Below are positions 34,353-42,460 of a DNA stretch of 64,000 nt, in pieces; the stretch's first letter is position 1; every line of letters starts with the position of its first letter. The notes beneath the pieces were generated by a model. It was not told where the DNA came from. It saw nothing but the letters and a program-made list of their open reading frames with translations, and did not search any database. A program made the position numbers and the translations under genes. Source of the stretch: Syntrophaceae bacterium UBA6109 (GTDB lineage: Bacteria > Desulfobacterota > Syntrophia > Syntrophales > UBA6109); NCBI GenBank assembly GCA_002428445.1, contig DIWJ01000026.1, positions 73,311-137,310 of the forward strand. The letters are read 5' to 3'.

Positions 34353-35837
34353 ATGCCCGGTTCATTTCTCAGCCTCCGTCTCGCACTGGAGACGGAAAAA
34401 CTCCCGCAGAACCCGGAAAAGTCCCGTTTTCTCCCCGAACTCTATTACGGAACGTCGCTTTCGGACTTCGGCCCCTGGCTGGCGGATCTCCTGCGGCGGC
34501 GCGCGCCGGGGAAACGCGTCTGCCTCGTTGTCGACGGGACTCCGAAAAAATCCTCGGCCAAACCGGGGCACGAGATCGACGCCGACTTCCGCGCCGTCCT
34601 TGCGGGCGCGGGCATCGCCTTCGACGAAGTCAATCTCTCCGAGCGCCTGGGAATCCCGGCCGCCGCGATCCACGCCTCCGCGCACCTGCTGGACGGCGTC
34701 CGCGGAACCCTCGCCGGCCGCGGGGATCAGGCGGTTGTCGCCCTGGGGTCCGGAAGCCTCACGGATCTCGTCAAGCACGCCCTGCATCTGGACGGCATGA
34801 AGACCCCCTTTATCAGCGTGCCGACGGCGCTCACCGTCACGGCCTTCACCTCCGCCTTCGCCGTCCTCGACTTCTCTGGCGCAAAAAGGACGCAGGTCTC
34901 CCGCGAAGTGACGGCCGCCTGCTGGATCCAGCCGTTTCTGGCGAATGCCCCCGGCGGCATGTCCCGGGCAGGTTACGGGGACCTCCTCGCCCGTTTCGTC
35001 GCTTACGGGGACTGGTTTCTGGGATACCGCCTCGGCGTAATGGAGCACTACGACGAACTCGCCTTCCGTCTGATGGAACCCTTCGCCGCGGACATCCGCG
35101 CCCACGCGGCCGGATTCGCCGTCGAGCCCCTCCCCGCGGAAACGACGGAATGCGCCGCCGCCGCCCTGGCCATGGCCGGGATCGCGATGTCCGTCTCCGG
35201 GGAGACGACGCCCCTGTCCGGCTATGAACATGTCATCAGCCACGGCCTGGATTTCCTGCGCCTTACTTCGGGCCGCGAACTGAACTTCCACGGAGAACAG
35301 GTCGCCCTGGGATCGCTGATCAGCGCCCGGACGATCGACAGCCTGCTGGCTCGCCGCCTCCCCGGAAAGGATCGCTGGAGAACGGCTCCGGTCTCGGAAT
35401 CCCTGGCAGCCCTCGACACCCTCATTTCCGAAGCGCCCTTCTTCGGCGGCGAAGAGGACGTCCTCACGGAGAAGGAACGTGGCAGCCGGATCGAGGCGCT
35501 GCGGGAGCGCATCGAATCGGCGCGGAAGGAATTCGCCCTCGAGTACCGGAAGAAATGGGCCCGCTGGGAAACCGCGTCGTCCCGCCTCCCCTCGTTCGTC
35601 GAAAGCTGGCCCGTGCTGTGCGCCGACCTTGCCCGCCTCACCGTCCGGGCCGGAGAGCTGGAGCCGCTGCTGCGGAAGGCGAACCTGCCCGTCCGGCCCC
35701 AGGACATGGCCTTCCCCGCGACGGAGAGGGAGCTCCGCTGGGCGATCCGTTTCGCCCCTTTCGTGAGACTGCGGATGAACGTCGCCGACCTCCTCTTCTG
35801 GATGGGAGAAGATCCCCTGGCCGCTTCGGGATGGTAA
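34353..35837 (+). CDS. sn-Glycerol-1-phosphate dehydrogenase-like protein (EgsA/AraM family)
   Basis: 494 residues. It belongs to the iron-containing alcohol dehydrogenase superfamily, EgsA/AraM branch: nucleotide-binding GSGSLTDLVKHALH (~residues 132-145), FISVPTALTVTAFTSAFAVL, the metal-site residues in MSRAGYGDLLARF, SGYEHVISHGLDF and NFHGEQVALGSL. Archaeal EgsA makes the glycerol-1-phosphate backbone of ether lipids; bacterial AraM makes G1P for heptaprenylglyceryl phosphate. This protein is about 100 residues longer than either, with a helical, Arg/Glu-rich C-terminal extension, so a different substrate is possible. GGGGGG lies before the ATG at 34353. Confidence 0.75.
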   Translation: MPGSFLSLRLALETEKLPQNPEKSRFLPELYYGTSLSDFGPWLADLLRRRAPGKRVCLVVDGTPKKSSAKPGHEIDADFRAVLAGAGIAFDEVNLSERLGIPAAAIHASAHLLDGVRGTLAGRGDQAVVALGSGSLTDLVKHALHLDGMKTPFISVPTALTVTAFTSAFAVLDFSGAKRTQVSREVTAACWIQPFLANAPGGMSRAGYGDLLARFVAYGDWFLGYRLGVMEHYDELAFRLMEPFAADIRAHAAGFAVEPLPAETTECAAAALAMAGIAMSVSGETTPLSGYEHVISHGLDFLRLTSGRELNFHGEQVALGSLISARTIDSLLARRLPGKDRWRTAPVSESLAALDTLISEAPFFGGEEDVLTEKERGSRIEALRERIESARKEFALEYRKKWARWETASSRLPSFVESWPVLCADLARLTVRAGELEPLLRKANLPVRPQDMAFPATERELRWAIRFAPFVRLRMNVADLLFWMGEDPLAASGW

Positions 35838-35872
35838 ACCCGGAACCGCCCTGGCGGCGCCGAATATCCCGG

Positions 35873-35901
35873 TTGACATCCCCGCCGCCCCGTATTATAC
35901 C
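35873..35901 (+). promoter_or_regulatory. Sigma-70 promoter for the FKBP/SEC-C operon
   Basis: TTGACA (35873-35878), 17-base spacer, TATACC (35896-35901), 141 bases before the FKBP start. Confidence 0.65.
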
Positions 35902-36041
35902 GCCCGCCGAATGGCCGGCCGGGCCGCAACAAACAGGTCCGCCGCGAACCGAACGGCAGACCCTTTGCGGCGCAAGGACGACCGCCGCGCCCTGTAGAGC
36001 CCGGCGGTTCTTTTTTGCCGTTTACAGGATTGGAGGAGTCC

Positions 36042-36494
36042 ATGGAGAGAACGATCCGGGCCGGCGACAAGGTCGCCGTATCCTACACGGGCCGACTCGA
36101 GGACGGAAGCGTCTTCGACTCGTCGGAAGGCCGTCCTCAGCTGGAATTCACGGTGGGAGCGGGCCAGATCATCCCGGGCTTCGATCGGGCCGTCCTCGGC
36201 ATGATCGCCGGAGAGAAGAAAACGGTGACCGTGCTTCCGGAGGACGGGTACGGTCCGTATCTGGCGGAGTACGTGGTCGATCTCCCGAAGGAGATCTTCC
36301 CCGCCGACATGCAGCTCGTCCCGGGGACCGATGTGCAGCTCCTCGACAAGGCGGGAAGGCCGATGCCCTACCCCGCCCGCATTGTAGAGATTCTCGATGC
36401 CGGCGTCCGGCTGAATCTCAACCACCAACTCGCCGGGAAGACCCTCGTTTTCGACATCGAGATCGTATCGGCGCAACAGGAGGAAGAAGGATGA
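36042..36494 (+). CDS. FKBP-type peptidyl-prolyl isomerase (SlyD-like)
   Basis: 150 residues. The N-terminal FKBP half (VAVSYTGRLEDGSVFDSSEGRPQLEFTVGAGQIIPGFDRAVLGMIAGEKKTVTVLPEDGYGPY) is interrupted by an insert-in-flap domain (FPADMQLVPGTDVQLLD...) and resumes in HQLAGKTLVFDIEIVSA. This is the SlyD architecture: a cytoplasmic proline isomerase and chaperone. There is no His-rich metal-binding tail. GGAGGAG precedes the ATG at 36042. The stop overlaps the next gene as ATGA. Confidence 0.92.
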   Translation: MERTIRAGDKVAVSYTGRLEDGSVFDSSEGRPQLEFTVGAGQIIPGFDRAVLGMIAGEKKTVTVLPEDGYGPYLAEYVVDLPKEIFPADMQLVPGTDVQLLDKAGRPMPYPARIVEILDAGVRLNLNHQLAGKTLVFDIEIVSAQQEEEG

Positions 36495-36718
36495 ACGCAC
36501 GCATGGCCGCCTCGACCGGGGCGGATTCGGACACGGAAAAGAAGAAACCGCTCCTGCGGAAGGTCTGGGATTACCTCAACGGAACCGGGCAGAAGGACGA
36601 GCCCGCGCCTCTGGGCAGAAACGATTTGTGCTGGTGCGGCAGCGGCCTGAAATACAAGCGCTGCCACATCGAAGAGGACGACAGGCAGAGGCGGAAGCGC
36701 GCGGGGAACCGCATCTGA
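36491..36718 (+). CDS. Small SEC-C zinc-motif protein
   Basis: 75 residues. The C-terminal part is a SEC-C metal-binding motif (GRNDLCWCGSGLKYKRCH): CxCx8CH, the zinc finger also found at the end of SecA. The N-terminal part is charged and probably disordered. Its ATG overlaps the FKBP stop (ATGA), so both are made together. SEC-C motifs bind zinc and often contact SecB or ribosomes, which would fit a folding or secretion role next to a chaperone-like isomerase; that is inference. Confidence 0.8.
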   Translation: MNARMAASTGADSDTEKKKPLLRKVWDYLNGTGQKDEPAPLGRNDLCWCGSGLKYKRCHIEEDDRQRRKRAGNRI

Positions 36719-36846
36719 CGCCGGAGGTTCCGCGACATCCGCCGAAATTCCTTTCCCTGAAGGAATCGCTTCCCCCCTACCGGCCCGCCGGCAAATGTGT
36801 TAGGATCGCACCTCGAAAACGATCTGATTGTCAGGAGGAACAGAAC

Positions 36847-37680
36847 ATGGACTGGGGAATGGAAAACCGCCTGTCGCAGCTCATCCAGCGCGACGGCCGC
36901 TGCTTTTTTCTGCCCATCGACCACGGCTATTTCCAGGGACCGACATCCTGCCTGGAGAGACCCGGCGAAACCATCGAGCCGCTGCTGCCCTATTGCGACG
37001 CGCTCTTCGTGACGCGCGGCGTGCTGCGAAGCTGCGTCAAGGCGGCGGGAAGCAAGCCCATCATCCTGCGCGTCTCCGGCGGCACGAGCATCATCGGCCC
37101 GGACCTCTCCGACGAGGTGCTCACCACCTCCATCGAAGAAATCCTCCGCCTCAACGCCACGGCCGTCGGCATGTCGATCTTCGTGGGAAGCGAATACGAG
37201 CGGGAGTCGCTGACGAACCTCGCCGACCTCGTCAACGAATGCGAGGAGTTCGGCATCCCCGTCATGGCCGTCACCGCCGTCGGCAAGGAGCTGGAAAAAC
37301 GCGACGCCCGCTACCTGGCGCTGGCCTCCCGCATCGCCGCCGAACTGGGGGCCCGCGTCGTCAAGACGTACTGGTGCAAGGATTTCGAAAAGGTCGTCAA
37401 CGGCTGTCCCGTTCCCGTCGTCATGGCGGGCGGACCCAAGTGCGAGACGGAGCTCGAGGTTCTGGAGTTCGTCTACGACGGCATCCAGCGGGGGGCCTGC
37501 GGCCTCAACCTCGGCCGGAACGTCTGGCAGCACCCCCGCCCCGTGGCGATGATGCGGGCGCTGCACGCCATCATTCACGACGACCTCACCGCCCGCGAAG
37601 CCTGGGAGATGTTCCAGGATCTGCGGGGCGTATCGCTCGTCGTCAACAAGAAATCGGGGAAGCCTCGCGGCAAGAAATGA
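36847..37680 (+). CDS. Class I aldolase of the LsrF/DeoC-like family
   Basis: 277 residues. The family pattern is clear: FFLPIDHGYFQGPTSCLERP, DALFVTRGVLRS, PIILRVSGGTSIIGPD, AVGMSIFVGSEYE, VMAVTAVGKELEKRD, ARVVKTYWCKDFEKVV (the Lys in VVKTYWC is the likely Schiff-base residue), VPVVMAGGPKCE and GLNLGRNVWQHPRP. LsrF handles the AI-2 breakdown product; archaeal relatives make aminodeoxyheptulosonate for aromatic amino acids. No lsr transport genes are near, so a different sugar-phosphate substrate is likely. AGGAGGAACAG precedes the ATG. It overlaps the alcohol dehydrogenase gene, a probable partner. Confidence 0.82.
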   Translation: MDWGMENRLSQLIQRDGRCFFLPIDHGYFQGPTSCLERPGETIEPLLPYCDALFVTRGVLRSCVKAAGSKPIILRVSGGTSIIGPDLSDEVLTTSIEEILRLNATAVGMSIFVGSEYERESLTNLADLVNECEEFGIPVMAVTAVGKELEKRDARYLALASRIAAELGARVVKTYWCKDFEKVVNGCPVPVVMAGGPKCETELEVLEFVYDGIQRGACGLNLGRNVWQHPRPVAMMRALHAIIHDDLTAREAWEMFQDLRGVSLVVNKKSGKPRGKK

Positions 37681-38723
37681 CCCCCATGCGCGTCGCCGTC
37701 TATTACAGCAACCGGGACGTCCGGGTCGAGGAGCGGCCGGTTCCGCAGATCGGTCCCGGGGAGATCCTGGTGCGGATGAGGGCCTCCGGTATCTGCGGCA
37801 GCGACGTCATGGAATGGTACCGGATCCGGAAGGCGCCGGTCGTTCTCGGTCATGAGATGACGGGAGATGTCGTCGAGGTCGGCGCCGGCGTTGCGGGTTA
37901 CCGGATTGGCCAGCGCGTCTTTGTCGCCCACCACGTCCCCTGCAACACCTGCCGCCGGTGCCTCACCGGCCATCACACGGCCTGCGAAACCCTCCACACG
38001 ACCAACTACGATCCCGGCGGCTTCGCCGAGTTCATCCGCGTTCCGGCCCTGAACGTCGACCGCGGCGTCTTCGTCCTTCCCGACGGGATGACCTGCGAGG
38101 ACGGTGTCTTTATCGAGCCGCTGGCCTGCGTCCTGCGCGCCCAGCGCGCCGCGAATGTCCGACCGGCGCAGTCCGTCCTGGTCCTGGGAAGTGGCCTCTC
38201 GGGAATCCTGCACATCCTCCTGGCACGCGCGACCGGCGCCGGACGGGTGCTTGCAACCGACATCCACCCCGACCGCCGGAAGGCGGCGGTCCGCTTCGGC
38301 GCCGACGCGGCGATCGATCCCCGCGAGAACGTTCCGGAGCGCGTACGGGAGATGAACGGCGGGCATGGCGTCGACCTCGCCGTGGTCTGCGCCGGCGCAC
38401 CGGCGGCCTTTGCGGAGGCCATGCAATGCGTGGACCGCGGCGGCAGGGTCCTGTGGTTCGCGACGACGGAGCCCGGCGTGGAGGTTCCCGTCCCCGTCTG
38501 CGATCTGTGGCGGAACGACGTGACGCTTCTTCCCTCCTACGGCAGCAGCCCCTTCGACAACGCGGCCGCGATGGAGTTGATCCGCGCCGGACGGCTGCCG
38601 GTGAGGGACATGATCTCGCACCGCCTGCCGCTTTCGCGGGCGGTGGAAGGTTTCCGCCTCGTCGCCGACGGCGGGACGGCCCTCAAGGTGATCCTGCAGC
38701 CCGACGCGCACAGGCCTTCATAG
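37677..38723 (+). CDS. Zinc-dependent medium-chain alcohol dehydrogenase
   Basis: 348 residues. Catalytic zinc ligands are in ASGICGSDVMEW (Cys) and LGHEMTGDVVEVG (His-Glu); the structural zinc site is CNTCRRCLTGHHTAC; the NAD(P)-binding strand is VLVLGSGLSGILHILLARATGAGRVLATD, where Asp after the glycines favours NAD. The overall pattern fits sorbitol/threonine/L-idonate-type dehydrogenases. The first ATG overlaps the stop of the aldolase gene (ATGA); an alternative ATG lies nine bases downstream. An aldolase plus polyol-type dehydrogenase suggests processing of a phosphorylated or free ketose. Confidence 0.88.
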   Translation: MTPMRVAVYYSNRDVRVEERPVPQIGPGEILVRMRASGICGSDVMEWYRIRKAPVVLGHEMTGDVVEVGAGVAGYRIGQRVFVAHHVPCNTCRRCLTGHHTACETLHTTNYDPGGFAEFIRVPALNVDRGVFVLPDGMTCEDGVFIEPLACVLRAQRAANVRPAQSVLVLGSGLSGILHILLARATGAGRVLATDIHPDRRKAAVRFGADAAIDPRENVPERVREMNGGHGVDLAVVCAGAPAAFAEAMQCVDRGGRVLWFATTEPGVEVPVPVCDLWRNDVTLLPSYGSSPFDNAAAMELIRAGRLPVRDMISHRLPLSRAVEGFRLVADGGTALKVILQPDAHRPS

Positions 38724-38745
38724 AAGGCAGCCGCAGGGCCGTTCG

Positions 38746-39201
38746 TCAGTAAATCCCCATCCCGCATCCGGCCGCGAGGACACCGCCCAGTTCGCGGCAC
38801 TTCTCCAGGACCTCCTCCGTCAGGTTGCCGCGCGAGATCACCGCTTCCTGCACCTTCCTGAACTTGTAACCGAGGGCGATCCGCTCGACGGCCTTGACCG
38901 CTCCGGTCCCGTCGTTGCCGGCGGAAACGAAGAGGGCATAGGGTTTCCGGAATACCTTTCCCTCGGCGCCCGCGTACGTCCGGTCGAAGAAATCCTTCAA
39001 CAGGCCCGCCATGGTGCCGAAGTTCTCCGGCGTCCCGAAGGCGATCCCGTCGGCGGCGAGGAGATCGTTCAAATCGGCGTCGGTCGCCCGCTTCAGGACG
39101 GCCGTTGCATCTTCGACGGCCCGCACGCCGTTGGCTACGGCGGCGGCCATGCGCTCCGTATGGCCCGTTTGGGATGCATACACGATCAGGATCTTTGCCA
39201 T
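38746..39201 (-). CDS. Flavodoxin-like NAD(P)H-dependent oxidoreductase (WrbA-like)
   Basis: 151 residues. The FMN phosphate-binding loop is VYASQTGHTERMAAAVANG at the N-terminus, followed by GIAFGTPENFGTMAGLLKDFFDRTY, typical of WrbA/flavodoxin proteins, and the aromatic-side loop LFVSAGNDGTGAVKAVERI. It carries electrons or reduces quinones in the cytoplasm. AGGAGGAGGCG precedes the ATG at 39201; the frame is open farther upstream but that segment runs into the leader of the divergent MBL gene. Confidence 0.87.
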   Translation of the reverse strand: MAKILIVYASQTGHTERMAAAVANGVRAVEDATAVLKRATDADLNDLLAADGIAFGTPENFGTMAGLLKDFFDRTYAGAEGKVFRKPYALFVSAGNDGTGAVKAVERIALGYKFRKVQEAVISRGNLTEEVLEKCRELGGVLAAGCGMGIY

Positions 39202-39335
39202 CGCCTCCTCCTGTTTCCGTCCTCCAGAATTTTCTATACAGGAAAGCCCCGTCTTTTCCCACCGCCCTCTTTGCGATTGCATTTTGCGGCTGCCCCATGT
39301 AATTTTGACCATCTGCATATCATGAAGGAGTCTCC

Positions 39336-40004
39336 ATGAAACTCGCCAACGACCTGTATGCCTACGAATGGACATCCTATTCCGAAAACAACTGCAACAG
39401 CTTTTATATCGGCGGCAGGGTCGGGGCGCTGATCGATCCGGGCCTGGCCTCTTTCGTCCCCGATCTGCTGGCGTCCATGAAGGCGGACGGCATCCGTCGC
39501 GAGGATATCCGCTTCGTCGTCAACACCCACTCCCATCCCGATCACTTCGAAGGGTCGCGGATTTTTTCGGACGACACCGTTTCGATCGCCCTCCACAAGG
39601 ACGAGATGGCCTTCATGAAAGGCGAGGGCCGTTATCTCTACCAGCTCTTCGGACTCCAAGCGCCCAAGGTCGACGTGCAGCTCGCACTGGAGTCCGGCGA
39701 CGCGGAATTCGGCGGGGAAACGTTCCGGGTCCTGCACGTCCCCGGCCACTCCCCCGGCTCGATCGCCCTGTACGATCCGAAGCGCAAGGCGCTTTTCTGC
39801 GGCGACGTCATCTTCGACAAGAATGTGGGCCGTACCGATTTTCCCGGCGGCGATGCCAGCCTGCTCAAGGAGAGCATCCGCGGCCTTGCCCACCTCGACG
39901 TGGAGATCCTGTTGCCCGGCCATATGGGGATTGTCGAGGGCAAGGACAACGTCGAGGAAAACTTCCGGACGGTCATGGAAAACATCTTTCCCTACCTGCG
40001 GTGA
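39336..40004 (+). CDS. Metallo-beta-lactamase-fold hydrolase
   Basis: 222 residues. All metal ligands are present: VVNTHSHPDHFEG (HxHxDH), LHVPGHSPGSIALYD, CGDVIFDKNVGRTDFPGGD and LLPGHM. The GRTDFPGGD motif is typical of glyoxalase II-like and persulfide dioxygenase-like members. It probably hydrolyses a thioester or ester. AAGGAG precedes the ATG. It stands between the flavodoxin and the EF-hand membrane protein genes; 57 bases separate it from the latter. Confidence 0.88.
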   Translation: MKLANDLYAYEWTSYSENNCNSFYIGGRVGALIDPGLASFVPDLLASMKADGIRREDIRFVVNTHSHPDHFEGSRIFSDDTVSIALHKDEMAFMKGEGRYLYQLFGLQAPKVDVQLALESGDAEFGGETFRVLHVPGHSPGSIALYDPKRKALFCGDVIFDKNVGRTDFPGGDASLLKESIRGLAHLDVEILLPGHMGIVEGKDNVEENFRTVMENIFPYLR

Positions 40005-40061
40005 GAAACGGTCAACGACGATTTTGAAAACGATTGGCAGAGGATGAAGGGAGGGCTTCTC

Positions 40062-42251
40062 ATGAACGACAGGGGAAATGGTGTCGGACATCGCTGGAAA
40101 TTCTTCCGCGCCGGCGGCTTCGACCAGGTCCGGCTGGAATCCGCCGCGGATCTGGCCGCCCTGGACGGTCTCGACCAGAAACTCTGGATGGCGCTGACCT
40201 GTCCGACGAACGGCCTGGAGATGGACGGCAGGACCCTCGAACTTCTCGATGCCGACAGCGACGGCCGTATCCGCGCCCCCGAGATCCTCTCCGCCGTGCG
40301 CTGGATTCTTCCGCTCCTGAAGAACCCGGATGACCTGACGAAGGAATCGCCGGAACTGCAGCTCGCCGCGATCAACGATGCCACACCCGAAGGGAAATGC
40401 CTCTTCAAATCCGCACGCCACATCCTCGCGAGCCTCGGCAAGAAGGATGCCGCTCTTCTCACGGTCGACGACACGGCGGATGCAGCCCGGCTCCTGGCGC
40501 AAAACAAGTTCAACGGAGACGGCATCGTACCCGTCGATTGCGCCGAGGACGACGAAACGAAGAAGATCATCGGCGAGATCCTCGACTGCCTGGGCTCGGA
40601 AACGGACCGCAGCGGCATGCCCGGAGTCTCTCAGGAAAAGCTGGACCGGTTCTTCGCCGATGCGAAAGCCTATGACGCCTGGTATCGGGGCGGCGACCTG
40701 GCAGATCCCGTGGTCTTCCCCCTGGCGGGAGAGACGGATGCCGGAACGGCGGCGCTGCGGGCCGTCCAAGCCAAGGTGGAGGACTATTTTGCCCGCTGCC
40801 GGCTGGCTGCCTTTGACGACCGGTCGCTGCCCGCGGTGAACCGGCCGGAGACGGAATACCTCGCCTTCGCCGGCAGGATCCTTTCGCTGGCCGTCGGAGA
40901 GGCTGTCGACCTTCCGCTGGCGAAGGTTGCGGCGGGCAGGAGCCTGCCGCTGAAGGAAGGCCTCAACCCGGCCTGGGCCGCCCGCATGGGGGTGGTCGCC
41001 GCGCGGGTCGTGCGGCCGCTTCTCGGCGACCGGGAAACCCTGAGCGAAGCGGAATGGTTTGCCCTCATCGATCGTTTCGCCGCCTATGAAGACCGGCTTT
41101 CGCAGAAGGCGGGCGCTGCTGTGGAGAAGCTGGGGATCGCCAGGATCCGCGAGATTCTCGCCGGCGACGCCCAGGCCCGCATCACCGACCTCGTCGACCG
41201 CGACCGGGCTCTCGAAGCGGAATTCGACTCCTGCATGCAGGTGGACAGGCTGGTCCGGTACCACCGCAATCTCTTCACGCTGCTGAACAACTTCGTGTCT
41301 TTCAGCGACTTCTACACCCGCAAGGCGAAAGCCGTCTTCCAGGCCGGAACGCTCTACCTCGACGGGAGGAGCTGCGACCTGTGCGTCCGCGTCGACGATC
41401 CGAGCCGGCACGCCCTGCTGGCCACGCTCAGCAAGATGTATCTGGCCTACTGCGACTGCACGCGGCGGGGTGGAACGGACAAGATGACGATCGCCGCGGC
41501 CTTCACCGGCGGGGACTCCGATTTTCTCATGGCGGGCCGCAACGGCCTCTTCTATGACCGCAAGGGACAGGATTGGGACGCGACGATCGTGCGGGTGATC
41601 GAACATCCGATCAGCATCCGCCAGGCCTTCTGGAGCCCCTATAAGCAGACGATCAAAATGATCGGCGAGCAGATCCAGAAGCTCGCCGCCGCCCGCGCCA
41701 AGACGGCAAGCGACAAGGCCGCCGCCGGCGTCGCCGCGGCGGCGGAAAAGGCTGTCGGCGTCAAGGCCGCACCCCCCCCGCCCGCCGCACCATTCGACGT
41801 CGGGAAGTTTGCCGGCATCTTCGCCGCTGTCGGCCTCGCCCTCGGCGCCATCGGTACGGCGATCGCCGCTGTCGTAACAGGCCTCCTGAAACTCAACTGG
41901 TGGCAGCTGCCGCTGGCACTGGTAGGACTGATCCTGCTGATTTCCGGCCCCTCGATGATCATTGCCTGGCTGAAACTGCGGCAGCGGAACCTCGGACCGC
42001 TGCTGGACGCCAACGGCTGGGCGGTCAACGCCCGCGCCCGGATCAACATTCCCTTCGGCGGATCGCTGACGAAGGTGGCCGCCCTGCCGGAAGGGGCGGA
42101 GCGTTCGCTGCAGGATCCCTTCGCGGAGAAGAAAAAGCGCTGGCCGTATGTCCTTGCCCTGCTGGTGGTTCTGGGGATCCTGTTGTACGCCCTCAACGTC
42201 TTCGGCCTTCTTCACGAGTGGACGTGCGGCCTGATCGGCCGGCCCCGATAA
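40062..42251 (+). CDS. Large EF-hand membrane protein of unknown function
   Basis: 729 residues; I do not recognise a named family. Near residue 61 there is a canonical calcium-binding EF-hand loop (DADSDGRIRAPE: D-x-D-x-D-G...E) and near 150 a second, looser NKFNGDGIV. The rest of the first 540 residues is helical and soluble, including YHRNLFTLLNNFVSFSDFYT. A Lys/Ala-rich linker and PPPPAAP precede two hydrophobic segments (GIFAAVGLALGAIGTAIAAVVTGLL and LPLALVGLILLISGPSMIIAW) and a third near the C-terminus (VLALLVVLGILLYALNVFGLL). AGGGAGGGC supports the ATG at 40062. A strong terminator follows, so it is the last gene of its unit. Confidence 0.7.
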   Translation: MNDRGNGVGHRWKFFRAGGFDQVRLESAADLAALDGLDQKLWMALTCPTNGLEMDGRTLELLDADSDGRIRAPEILSAVRWILPLLKNPDDLTKESPELQLAAINDATPEGKCLFKSARHILASLGKKDAALLTVDDTADAARLLAQNKFNGDGIVPVDCAEDDETKKIIGEILDCLGSETDRSGMPGVSQEKLDRFFADAKAYDAWYRGGDLADPVVFPLAGETDAGTAALRAVQAKVEDYFARCRLAAFDDRSLPAVNRPETEYLAFAGRILSLAVGEAVDLPLAKVAAGRSLPLKEGLNPAWAARMGVVAARVVRPLLGDRETLSEAEWFALIDRFAAYEDRLSQKAGAAVEKLGIARIREILAGDAQARITDLVDRDRALEAEFDSCMQVDRLVRYHRNLFTLLNNFVSFSDFYTRKAKAVFQAGTLYLDGRSCDLCVRVDDPSRHALLATLSKMYLAYCDCTRRGGTDKMTIAAAFTGGDSDFLMAGRNGLFYDRKGQDWDATIVRVIEHPISIRQAFWSPYKQTIKMIGEQIQKLAAARAKTASDKAAAGVAAAAEKAVGVKAAPPPPAAPFDVGKFAGIFAAVGLALGAIGTAIAAVVTGLLKLNWWQLPLALVGLILLISGPSMIIAWLKLRQRNLGPLLDANGWAVNARARINIPFGGSLTKVAALPEGAERSLQDPFAEKKKRWPYVLALLVVLGILLYALNVFGLLHEWTCGLIGRPR

Positions 42252-42280
42252 GGATCGAAACCTGTTCTTGAACACCGTTG

Positions 42281-42312
42281 ACGCCGTCCCCGCAGAGGGG
42301 GACGGCGTTTTT
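42281..42312 (+). terminator. Rho-independent terminator
   Basis: An 11-bp stem, ACGCCGTCCCC / GGGGACGGCGT, loop gcagag, followed by TTTTT. It closes the EF-hand protein transcript. Confidence 0.9.
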
Positions 42313-42364
42313 CTGCCGCTTCCCCGAGGCTGCTCAAAAATGCCCGGATGCAAGGCCCCCGATG

Positions 42365-42417
42365 CTTCGACAGGCTCAGCATGACAAACCGTGGAGCTTG
42401 TCCTGAGCTTGCCGAAG
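42365..42417 (+). repeat. REP-like inverted repeat
   Basis: CTTCGACAGGCTCAG (42365-42379) pairs with CTGAGCTTGCCGAAG (42403-42417), 13 of 15 positions. The word pattern CTTCG.CA.GCTCAG is a frequent dispersed repeat in GC-rich bacterial genomes. It lies between convergent genes. Confidence 0.75.
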
Positions 42418-42460
42418 GATTGAAGGGCGATGGCGTGCGCCTGCAGTTCAAAGTTTCCTT

